From assembly GCA_016180765.1 (NCBI GenBank), contig JACPAP010000046.1:1-8106 (forward strand): a DNA stretch of 8,106 nucleotides, in the 5' to 3' direction. The notes below the pieces were generated by a model, which was given only the letters and a program-made list of their open reading frames with translations, had not been told where the DNA came from and did not search any database. How positions within the stretch are numbered: position 1 is the first letter of the stretch; each line of letters opens with the position of its first letter. Positions 1 to 6,141 of this stretch are shown here, in pieces. The translations under genes were made by a program, and so were the position numbers. The DNA comes from Gemmatimonadota bacterium (GTDB lineage Bacteria; Gemmatimonadota; Gemmatimonadetes; Gemmatimonadales; GWC2-71-9).

Positions 1-2314
1 GCGCGGCCAACGCGAGCAAAGCGGGATAATGCCCGGCGTTGATTGCCGTCAGCGCCTCCAGCTCAGCTACCGCCTGCGGTCGCGCACCGCGTTGCCGGTA
101 GATCTGGGCCAGGTACCAGGAGGGGCTGTCCGTTCCCGCGTACTCCGGGAACAGCGCCTTGGCCCGAAGCAAGAACGGCTCCGCGACGTCCGGCTGGTTG
201 GCGGCGAACGCCGCCTCACCCGCCAGGAACTGGGCGCGGAAATCGCCCGGCTCGCGACGCGCCCGTCGCACCAGCTCTTCGAGGCCGGGATGGGTTCGCG
301 TGTCATCGCCTGGCGAGGATCGCAGCGCGGCGAGCGGCGTGGCGAATCGCCGGTGCACGTACTCGTCGAATCGGCGGTCGAAGCCGTCGAGCTCGCTGTC
401 CAGCACCGCCTGAAAGGCCTGCGCGGTCGAACGCCCCTGCCGGTACTGCTGCAGCAGCGCCCGCAGCGCCTCGAGACCATGCTCCGCGGCGATGAGGTCA
501 CACACCAACGACGCCTGATAATACGAGTACCCCAGCTGTTCCGGATAATCCGGGTTGGTGAAGCCGCGATTCAGCTCGCCGACCGGGACCAGGCGCTTCT
601 GGAGAAACGCGGTCAGGAACCCCGGCGTCACGTCGTCGCCCCACCCGGGCCGCGAGCGCCGCTCCTCGAAGACCGCGAGCCCCTCGGTGAACCAGCGGGG
701 CACCCGCGAGTCGGTCAGGCCTAAGTGGAACGTGTGGGCGATCTCGTGCCACAGCACGGAGCCCCAATGGAACTGTCCCGGCTCGCGTGCCGACGGCGAG
801 TCCATGGCCACGACCGGTCCAAAGCTCACGCCGAGTGCCCCCAAACCTACCAGGCCCACGGTGCGCACCGAGAAGTCCGCGTGCCGGTCGTATAGCTCCA
901 CCCGCACCGGCGTCGCGGGCCGGAACCGGTAGTGGGCCACCAGCGAATCGTAGGCCTCCTCCGCCAGCGGCCCGGCGTAGAGGGCCAGCAGGTCGGCCTC
1001 GGCCGGGGCGGCCAGGACCCGGAAGCGCGCGGTGCTGGTGCCTGGGAAGCGGTCCAGGTGGTCCAGCAGATCCAGCGTGTTCTTGGTCCACACGTCATAG
1101 GGATCGCCGGCGAACGCCGTTTCCAGGCTCTTTCGCGCCGCGGCGATGTCACCCAGGCGGAGCTGATTCACACCCATGAGGCTGTAGCCGCGCCATGAGG
1201 TGGAATCCCGCGCCACAGCCTGTCGTGCGAAGGCCAGGGCCCAGTGGTAGCGTAGCGTGCGCCCCGTGAGGTCCGCCAGCGTGGTGTAGAGTGACGCGTA
1301 GCGCGGGTGGATGCCGGTGATCCGGGTCACCGTCTCCTGGAAGCCGGAGGAATCGCCCTGGAGCAAGGAAGTTGCCGCTAACAGCGACAAGGCCTCCAGC
1401 GACGCCGGGTTAACGTCCAGCGCCCTGGCGACGCGCTCCCGCGCCGCGTCGTAGGCTTCCCGCTCCAGCGCCAGCTGCGCGGCGAACACCAGCGCCGGCA
1501 CGTAGCGCGGATTGACCTCCAAGCTCTGGCGCGCGTGCGCGGCCGCCTCTGGGTTCCCCTCGAAATGCGCGGCGCGTGCCAGCCCCAGCAGCGCCGCGGG
1601 ATGGTTGGGGTTGATCGTCAGCACGGCTTGGTACGTGGCGCGAGCCTCGGCGCCGTTGTACTTGTCGAGAAACAAGTCGCCCTGCTCCACGCGGGCGTCG
1701 AGATTGCCGGAGTCCGCCCGCACGGCCTCGTCATATGCTCGGAGCGCGTCCTTGAACAGCTGTGGGTCTTCCCGCCCCAGGTGACGAACCGCCCGGGCCA
1801 CGGCGGCCAGCTCCTCCGACGAGAGCCGAACCGCCGCATTGTAGGTGGCCATGAATCGGCGGTAGTCACGGCGCGCCGCGGACCCCTCCCCCCGCTGCTC
1901 CTTGAGCTCGGCCAAGCGCAGGGCGGCCGCCAGGCTGTCCGGTCCCCGGGGTACCCCCGCCCGGCCATAGGCCTGCTCCGCTCGAGCCAGCTCACCACGA
2001 TCGCGCAACACGTCTCCCAGCGGGAGCCAAAGCGTCCGCGCATCCGGGTTGGCCGCGAGGTGCGCGCGCAGCCGTTGCTCGGCGTCCGCGTAGCGCCCCA
2101 CCATCGCCAGCACCCGGCCTAACAACCGAGCCGCACCTTCGTCCCCACGGTCGGCAGCCGCGCCCAGGAGCCGGATCGCTTCCTCGTAGCGGCCCGCCCG
2201 AAAAGCTCGGTGGCCGGCGTCCGACCGATCTTGGGCGCCCGCCGGAACCGCCACGCCCGCCATCATCGCCGCGACCGCTCCGACCGCCCTGACCGCCTTG
2301 ACCGCCCCGATCAC
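1..2314 (-). CDS. Secreted TPR protein with embedded gluzincin (HExxH) metallopeptidase domain, 3'-truncated
   Basis: The frame is open from GTG 2314 to the window edge (771 codons), so the C-terminus is missing. The GTG overlaps the previous stop as GTGA, and a purine-rich GGGAAGGGAA lies six bases upstream. Residues 1-27 are a Sec signal peptide with an alanine/valine core ending AGA, with cleavage predicted before Gln28. Residues 33 to about 415 are helical tetratricopeptide repeats (for example AFRAGRYEEAIRLLG, and LTINPNHPAALLGLARA). Residues about 420-650 form a peptidase-MA-like zinc domain. HEIAH (523-527) supplies two His ligands and the catalytic Glu524, and Glu544 in RWFTEGLAVFEER is the probable third ligand, the gluzincin pattern. 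TPR-like helices resume at about 680 (FRAQFLAGEAAFAANQPDVA) and run to the edge. The product should be periplasmic or outer-envelope. It is coupled to the caspase-like and VWA genes, suggesting a shared envelope role. The peptidase site looks intact; the substrate is unknown. Confidence 0.88.
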   Translation of the reverse strand, partial: MIGAVKAVRAVGAVAAMMAGVAVPAGAQDRSDAGHRAFRAGRYEEAIRLLGAAADRGDEGAARLLGRVLAMVGRYADAEQRLRAHLAANPDARTLWLPLGDVLRDRGELARAEQAYGRAGVPRGPDSLAAALRLAELKEQRGEGSAARRDYRRFMATYNAAVRLSSEELAAVARAVRHLGREDPQLFKDALRAYDEAVRADSGNLDARVEQGDLFLDKYNGAEARATYQAVLTINPNHPAALLGLARAAHFEGNPEAAAHARQSLEVNPRYVPALVFAAQLALEREAYDAARERVARALDVNPASLEALSLLAATSLLQGDSSGFQETVTRITGIHPRYASLYTTLADLTGRTLRYHWALAFARQAVARDSTSWRGYSLMGVNQLRLGDIAAARKSLETAFAGDPYDVWTKNTLDLLDHLDRFPGTSTARFRVLAAPAEADLLALYAGPLAEEAYDSLVAHYRFRPATPVRVELYDRHADFSVRTVGLVGLGALGVSFGPVVAMDSPSAREPGQFHWGSVLWHEIAHTFHLGLTDSRVPRWFTEGLAVFEERRSRPGWGDDVTPGFLTAFLQKRLVPVGELNRGFTNPDYPEQLGYSYYQASLVCDLIAAEHGLEALRALLQQYRQGRSTAQAFQAVLDSELDGFDRRFDEYVHRRFATPLAALRSSPGDDTRTHPGLEELVRRARREPGDFRAQFLAGEAAFAANQPDVAEPFLLRAKALFPEYAGTDSPSWYLAQIYRQRGARPQAVAELEALTAINAGHYPALLALAA
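2234..2314 (-). other. Signal peptide coding segment of the TPR-metallopeptidase
   Basis: Codons 1-27 read from GTG 2314 encode a short basic/alanine-valine leader with Lys6 and Arg9, a hydrophobic core (about residues 10-23), and the C-region PAGA followed by QD. The small residues at -3 and -1 (Ala25, Ala27) fit signal peptidase I. The lack of a cysteine at +1 argues against a lipoprotein. The hydrophobic core is short and weak, so cleavage is a prediction. Confidence 0.75.
2273..2308 (-). repeat. Four-copy 9-bp tandem repeat inside the signal peptide
   Basis: On the minus strand the unit GCGGTCnnn occurs four times in register (GCGGTCAAG, GCGGTCAGG, GCGGTCGGA, GCGGTCGCG). It encodes Ala-Val-Lys, Ala-Val-Arg, Ala-Val-Gly and Ala-Val-Ala. 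The repeat is a multiple of three, so a change in copy number would alter signal-peptide length without breaking the frame. Confidence 0.9.
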
Positions 2315-2330
2315 GGCCGCTTCCCTTCCC
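2311..2330 (-). promoter_or_regulatory. Ribosome binding site and GTGA stop/start overlap, caspase-like to TPR-peptidase gene
   Basis: Purine-rich GGGAAGGGAA (2330-2321) precedes GTG at 2314 by six bases. The GTG shares two bases with the TGA stop (2313-2311) of the caspase-like gene. This arrangement supports the GTG start, and the codons after it form a plausible signal peptide. Confidence 0.8.
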
Positions 2331-3345
2331 GCGCGCGGATGGCGCGGTTGGTGGTCGCCAGCTCCACCAGCAGTTCTTCCAGCTCTCGCTCGTAGACTTC
2401 CAGAGCCATGGAGCTCCTCGCCCCCCGCAGCTCAGCAACCCGCCGCTCCAGCGACTCGCGCCGCGCGTACAGCCGCTTGACCTCAGGGTCCGCGGTGTCC
2501 GCGGCGACGACCGCCCCTGCCGCCGTGAGAAACACCGACGCGGCCAGCGCGCCGTCCCCGCCGGTGGCGCTGGGCTCCGTACTGCCCTTGCCGTCGCCAT
2601 CGTCCTCCAGGATGGCGTGTTCGGTCAGGAGCCGTTTCTCCTGCTCATAGGCGCGAGCTACTTCCCGCCGGGCGTACTGGAACACCTCCAGCACAGACAG
2701 CCGCCCGTCCTTGTCAGTATCGGCACTCCCTGCGCCCCCGGCGAACCCTGCGGCAAGCGCCTGAACCAAGTACTCGCCGAACCGGGTGGCGTTGCGCTCG
2801 AAGCCGGACTTGGTCGCCGTCACCACGATGCGGCCGGGCCCCGCCAGGGCCGGCACGAAGCCGCCGCTCGCGCTCGCGGTGTTGACCACCACAATACGGC
2901 GGGCTTTCACGGCCGCGAGCCACGTCGCCAGCTCCGCGGCGGTGACGTCGGGGCCCACCAGATTGAACCGGGGCTGGCCCTCCCGATCGCTGCCATGCCC
3001 GAACAGCACCAGCACCACGTCGGCCCCTGGCTCGGCGCGGTCGGCAAGCTCTCGCAACGCGGCCTCGAGCCGCTCCTTGGTGGCGGGCCCGGTGATTCTG
3101 GGATCCCGTTCCGGACGCTCGGCGAGGAAGGCGACGTTCGCCGGCGGCAGGCCGAGCCCCTGCCGTGCGGCATCCACCAGGTCCGTGCCCCAGCGTGTAA
3201 ACCGCTCCGTGAACTGCGCATCGCCCCCGACGCCTGATACCACGAGCACGAAGATGCGGAGTGAACTGCGGCAGGATCCCCTCTGTGCTCTCTGCGGTCT
3301 CTGTGGTTCAATATTGTTCCTCTCCGTCCCGGGCTCCGGCTTCAT
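2311..3345 (-). CDS. Caspase/legumain-fold protein with EF-hand, catalytic Cys replaced by Ser
   Basis: This is a 344-residue protein from ATG 3345. Residues 29-240 match the caspase/C13 (legumain-like) fold of bacterial 'caspase family' proteins: first strand RIFVLVVSGVGGD, then VLVLFGHGS with the expected catalytic His at 117, then IVVVNTASASGGF at the second catalytic strand. Aligned with the legumain EACESG motif, Ser158 stands where the nucleophile Cys should be. The only cysteine in the protein is Cys25, outside the fold. An EF-hand loop follows, DTDKDGRLSVLE (209-220), with D1, D3, D5, G6 and E12 all present. A second acidic stretch is EDDGDGKG. Residues 286-340 are a charged probable coiled coil. 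Start choice: ATG 3345 forms an ATGA overlap with the upstream stop and has GAGG six bases before it. GTG 3375 or ATG 3369 would add 8-10 residues. No signal peptide is visible; residues 10-24 are encoded by a short repeat. Probably a pseudo-protease or calcium-responsive adaptor; no substrate is known. Confidence 0.83.
   Translation of the reverse strand: MKPEPGTERNNIEPQRPQRAQRGSCRSSLRIFVLVVSGVGGDAQFTERFTRWGTDLVDAARQGLGLPPANVAFLAERPERDPRITGPATKERLEAALRELADRAEPGADVVLVLFGHGSDREGQPRFNLVGPDVTAAELATWLAAVKARRIVVVNTASASGGFVPALAGPGRIVVTATKSGFERNATRFGEYLVQALAAGFAGGAGSADTDKDGRLSVLEVFQYARREVARAYEQEKRLLTEHAILEDDGDGKGSTEPSATGGDGALAASVFLTAAGAVVAADTADPEVKRLYARRESLERRVAELRGARSSMALEVYERELEELLVELATTNRAIRAREGKRP
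3281..3307. repeat. CTCTGTG-type 9-bp repeat (three units) used as N-terminal coding sequence
   Basis: On the plus strand three 9-bp units follow each other: CTCTGTGCT, CTCTGCGGT, CTCTGTGGT, then TCAATATTG. This is the degenerate CACAGAG/CTCTGTG pattern that I recall as a short dispersed repeat near gene starts in many environmental bacterial genomes; its conceptual translation 'CALCGLCG' is a familiar annotation artefact. Here it lies inside the caspase-like reading frame and encodes the sequence EPQRPQRAQ. Confidence 0.75.
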
Positions 3346-3355
3346 GCCAAGCCTC
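3342..3355 (-). promoter_or_regulatory. Ribosome binding site and ATGA stop/start overlap, VWA to caspase-like gene
   Basis: On the minus strand GAGG (3355-3352) is followed by six bases and then ATGA (3345-3342), where ATG starts the caspase-like gene and TGA ends the VWA gene. The four-base overlap indicates translational coupling and decides the start against upstream GTG 3375 and ATG 3369. Confidence 0.8.
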
Positions 3356-5624
3356 GAGCGCGGCGCCATCCCCACTCAACGCCAAGCAACGCGAGCAGCA
3401 GCAAGAACGTGGCTGGCATGTCCCAGAGGTCGTGGTGCTCGAACACCGTCGCGCCGGACTCCGTGAACCGCACGTCCTCCGGCAGCGTAGCGGCCTGGGC
3501 CGGCGTGTAGAAGCGCCCGCCCGTCTCCTGCGCCAACTGCTCCAACGCCGCCCGCCGCATCCCGGCGCCGAAGAACTCGGCCCCGAGCGCCCCGGCGTCC
3601 AGGTAGGCGTCACCCTCGCCCAAGAACCGCCCGGCCCGGCGCGCTTCCACCCGGACCCGATACGGGCCAGCCGCGTCCGCCACGAACCAGCCGCGGTATT
3701 CGCCGTCTCGCAGCACGCTCCACTCCAGCGGGACCTGATACTCGCTTCCGCTCGGGAGGGTGACGCGGGCCACGACGGACGCGCCGTTGACGCCGGCGTA
3801 CGCCGAGTCGCTCACCGCCGCGGTGATGGCGACGCTGTCGCCCGGCTCCACCCGATCGGCCGACAACGTCACCGTCACGGGATCCGGAACGCCGCTCACC
3901 AGCCAGCGCAGGACCTGCCGCCAGAGGGTCTCGTGGGTTTGGTCTTCCACTGAGAGGTCCGCGTGCATCTGCCACAGCCAGGAGTCCTGCGCCGCGAGCG
4001 CGATGGCCTTGCCGCGGCCGTACCGCTGAAAGACCAGGACCGGCAGCGCGGCTCCTCCGCCGGATGGCCGCCCCGTGAGCAGCACCGTCGCCCCGGCCTT
4101 GGGCGAGCCGATGCGGTTCACCATCGTGACCGGCGGCAATGTGGCCCAACGCTCGGCCGAGGCTCGCGCCGCGGCGGCCAGCTGCATGGCGGGATGTCCG
4201 CGGCCGGCCGGCGTTGGACCCACCTTGACTTCCACCAGGTGACCGGTGGAATCCGCGCCCGCGTGCTCCACCGTGGCCAGTTCGAACGGCACCAGGTCCG
4301 CCACCGGGGTGCCCGCGTACCCACCCTCGGCGAACGCCAGCCGCCCCCCCAGCAGCAGCACTCCCCCGCCTCGCTCGCCCACGAAATCCCGGATCATCCG
4401 CAGCTGATCGTGCGTGAACTGACTGGCTTCGACGCTCCCCAGGACCAGCCCCACGTAGCGAAACAGCTCTTCCCGGGCCTTGGGGAATCCCGCCACCAGC
4501 TCCTCGGGGCTGTCCACCTCCAGCCGCAAGAACTTGTTCTCCGCGGTGCGCTGCAACACCACCAGCTGGATCTGGCGGTCGTCCTGGACGGCGCGCCGGA
4601 TGAATTTGGTCTCGAAGCGAGGCTCGCCCTCGAAGTAGAGCACTTTGTGTCGCCGGTCGTCGGCGTACACGCTGGCCTCACGGGCGTTGTTCTCGACCAG
4701 CGGTTCTCCCCCTGGGGAGGCGACCCGGACGCGGATCCGGCGCGGGCCCGTGCCGGTGAGGGTGAACGGTATGCGCACGGTCGCCGCACCGTCCCGCGGC
4801 AGCCGCACGGTATCCGTAGCGACGATCCGCCCTGATTCTTCTACGTACACGGCCACCGGGGTGTTGCCGTAGCCCGATTGCGCCAGCAACAAGTCGGCGA
4901 TGAGCGTGGAACCCGCGAGCGCCGAGCCCGGGACATCGAGCCGCGATACTTCGACGTCTTTCTCCAGGCGTTCGCGCCCCAGCCCCACGGCGTACACCGG
5001 CACCCGGGCGGCGCGGAGCTGCAAGATGGCTTCGCTGGTCGCGACCCCGGCGTTGTCGGCGCCGTCGGTGAACACGGCGATACCGGCCAGCGGCGCGCCG
5101 CTCAGGTCCTGCCGCACGCGCTCGAGGGCGGCACCCAGGCGCGTACGGCCGCCCGCAAACGACAACTCGGCCGTGCTCCCCATTCGCTCGGCGCCCGCCG
5201 AAAACCGATACAGCCGGACCTTGAATTGTGGGTCGAGGCGGCGGAGCAGATCCCCGTCCGGTGCTATGAGCTGCGCGGCGACCTGGCCGCGCGCCTGCCC
5301 GCCCTGGTCCACGATCTGCATGCTCCGGGAATCGTCCACCAGGATCGCGAGAAAGTTCTGTTGGGGGACCACCGTTGGGACCACCAGCGTGGGCCGGCCC
5401 AAGGCGAACGCCAGGACCGCCAGGGCACCAAGGCGAAGCCCCGCCAGCCCCAGCCGCCCCGTCCGCGCGCCCTGGCCCGGCCTAGGGCGGTAGCCCAGCG
5501 CCACCATCAGCGTGCCGAGGGCCACCACGGCCAGCGGAATCTGCCAGGGCCCCCCGAACGCGACTTGGCCCCGCTCGAAGAGCAGCGGCCGGTACTTGAA
5601 CAGGAACTCGAAGATCTGGGTCAT
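3342..5624 (-). CDS. Membrane-anchored VWA protein with glutamine-amidotransferase-like domain
   Basis: This is a 760-residue protein. Two N-terminal hydrophobic segments (about 28-44 and 61-80) are separated by an Arg-rich loop, YRPRPGQGARTGR. A third segment (about 738-749) is followed by WRRARGLA. Under the positive-inside rule, everything from residue 80 to 737 faces the periplasm. Residues 91-220 are a von Willebrand A domain with an intact metal-binding (MIDAS) set: D97-x-S99-x-S101, T161 in GGRTRLG, and FTDGAD with D187. Residues 325-575 resemble the class I glutamine-amidotransferase-like fold of large bacterial membrane proteins (FEGEPRFETKF; GVLLLGGRLAF). The protein has no cysteine at all, so it cannot be a cysteine-nucleophile amidotransferase and is probably a binding scaffold. 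Residues 580-665 look like an Ig/CARDB-like beta domain. The ATG lies 7 bases after the tadA stop with only GGGG beside it, suggesting reinitiation. The stop overlaps the next start as ATGA. The general class is well known (BatA-like neighbours), but the specific function is unknown. Confidence 0.9.
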   Translation of the reverse strand: MTQIFEFLFKYRPLLFERGQVAFGGPWQIPLAVVALGTLMVALGYRPRPGQGARTGRLGLAGLRLGALAVLAFALGRPTLVVPTVVPQQNFLAILVDDSRSMQIVDQGGQARGQVAAQLIAPDGDLLRRLDPQFKVRLYRFSAGAERMGSTAELSFAGGRTRLGAALERVRQDLSGAPLAGIAVFTDGADNAGVATSEAILQLRAARVPVYAVGLGRERLEKDVEVSRLDVPGSALAGSTLIADLLLAQSGYGNTPVAVYVEESGRIVATDTVRLPRDGAATVRIPFTLTGTGPRRIRVRVASPGGEPLVENNAREASVYADDRRHKVLYFEGEPRFETKFIRRAVQDDRQIQLVVLQRTAENKFLRLEVDSPEELVAGFPKAREELFRYVGLVLGSVEASQFTHDQLRMIRDFVGERGGGVLLLGGRLAFAEGGYAGTPVADLVPFELATVEHAGADSTGHLVEVKVGPTPAGRGHPAMQLAAAARASAERWATLPPVTMVNRIGSPKAGATVLLTGRPSGGGAALPVLVFQRYGRGKAIALAAQDSWLWQMHADLSVEDQTHETLWRQVLRWLVSGVPDPVTVTLSADRVEPGDSVAITAAVSDSAYAGVNGASVVARVTLPSGSEYQVPLEWSVLRDGEYRGWFVADAAGPYRVRVEARRAGRFLGEGDAYLDAGALGAEFFGAGMRRAALEQLAQETGGRFYTPAQAATLPEDVRFTESGATVFEHHDLWDMPATFLLLLALLGVEWGWRRARGLA

Positions 5625-5631
5625 CCCCGCG

Positions 5632-6105
5632 TCATCGGCGGCCGGCGAAGAAGTCCGCCACCAAGGCCCCGCACTCGTCGGCCATCACGCCTCCCTGCAC
5701 CTCCGGGCGATGGTTGAGCCGCGGATGGCGCAGCAAGTCACCCACGCTTCCGGCCATGCCCGCCTTGGGGTCGTACGCGCCGAAGATCAGCTTCCCCACT
5801 CGCGCGAGCACGATGGCGCCGGCGCACTGGGCGCACGGCTCGAGCGTCACGTAGAGCGTCCCGCCGTCCAGTCGATCGGCGCCGATGGCCTGCAGGGCCC
5901 GCTGAATCGCGATCAGCTCCGCATGCTGCGTGAGGTCTCGCCGCGCCACGGTCTCGTTGTGGGCTTCGCTGACCACGTGACCATCCACGACGACGGCCGC
6001 CCCAACCGGAACTTCTCCCGCCGCCCCGCCGCGGCGGGCCGCCGCCAGGGCCGCGGCCATCCCGGCGCGATCGGCTGCGCTGAGCGGCGCCGCTCGCGGG
6101 GTCAT
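5632..6105 (-). CDS. tadA: tRNA-specific adenosine deaminase TadA
   Basis: This 157-residue protein is of the usual length for TadA, the zinc enzyme that deaminates adenosine 34 to inosine in the anticodon of tRNA-Arg(ACG) and lets it read several CGN codons. The deaminase signature is complete: GEVPVGAAVVV (30-40), HAE with zinc ligand H61 and proton-shuttle E63, and EPCAQC with zinc ligands C91 and C94. The family-typical C-terminal stretch follows (DPKAGMAGS, then LLRHPRLNHR, then DFFAGRR). The residues before HAE are LTQ rather than the common PTA, a mild departure. The ATG at 6105 has no Shine-Dalgarno sequence next to it; a GGGAGG lies about 20 bases upstream, inside a hairpin region. 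An internal ATG (residue 16) aligns with the first family helix and could be the start, but the longer reading is kept because it remains open and close to clpB. Its stop is 7 bases before the next gene, so cotranscription is likely. The confusable relatives are cytosine or guanine deaminases, but the C-terminal motifs favour TadA. Confidence 0.95.
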   Translation of the reverse strand: MTPRAAPLSAADRAGMAAALAAARRGGAAGEVPVGAAVVVDGHVVSEAHNETVARRDLTQHAELIAIQRALQAIGADRLDGGTLYVTLEPCAQCAGAIVLARVGKLIFGAYDPKAGMAGSVGDLLRHPRLNHRPEVQGGVMADECGALVADFFAGRR

Positions 6106-6114
6106 CGGGGGGTT

Positions 6115-6141
6115 GGCAGTAGGGCTGCCTCCCTACGGGAG
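6115..6141 (-). promoter_or_regulatory. Alternative hairpins across the clpB stop and clpB-tadA spacer
   Basis: Read on the minus strand, CTCCC-GTA-GGGAG (6141-6129) and GGCAG-CCCTA-CTGCC (6129-6115) are two adjacent perfect hairpins sharing one base. A competing hairpin, GTAGGG-AGGCAG-CCCTAC (6136-6119), uses bases from both, so the pairings exclude each other. The only good Shine-Dalgarno-like sequence before tadA (GGGAGG) lies in this region. There is no U tract, so it is not a typical intrinsic terminator. A role in mRNA processing or tadA translation is inference. Confidence 0.45.

Noticed and set aside
498..1091. 197-codon minus-strand frame inside the TPR-peptidase gene
   Set aside because: The other minus-strand frame holds HEIAH, the downstream Glu motif and continuous TPR-like helices, so this one is a shadow.
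1992..2600. 202-codon minus-strand frame with a Gly/Arg-rich run
   Set aside because: It straddles the caspase-like and TPR genes in another frame. The Gly/Arg-rich run is the 9-bp tandem repeat read out of frame.
3346..3375. Longer N-terminus for the caspase-like protein (GTG 3375 or ATG 3369)
   Set aside because: These starts lack the ATGA overlap and the well-spaced GAGG of ATG 3345, and the extra residues add no signal peptide.
2786..3466. Plus-strand frame containing a CALCGLCG cysteine motif, resembling a metal-binding protein
   Set aside because: The Cys-rich stretch is the conceptual translation of the CTCTGTG repeat, a known kind of annotation artefact, and the rest is antisense to the caspase-like gene.
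4878..5717. 279-codon plus-strand open frame opposite the VWA and tadA genes
   Set aside because: Its product is a Arg/Gln/Pro/His-rich sequence without domain signature, and it lies fully opposite well-recognised coding sequence. High GC makes stops rare in such shadow frames.
6115..6141. Intrinsic terminator between clpB and tadA
   Set aside because: The stems are only 5-6 bp and no run of U follows on the minus strand.
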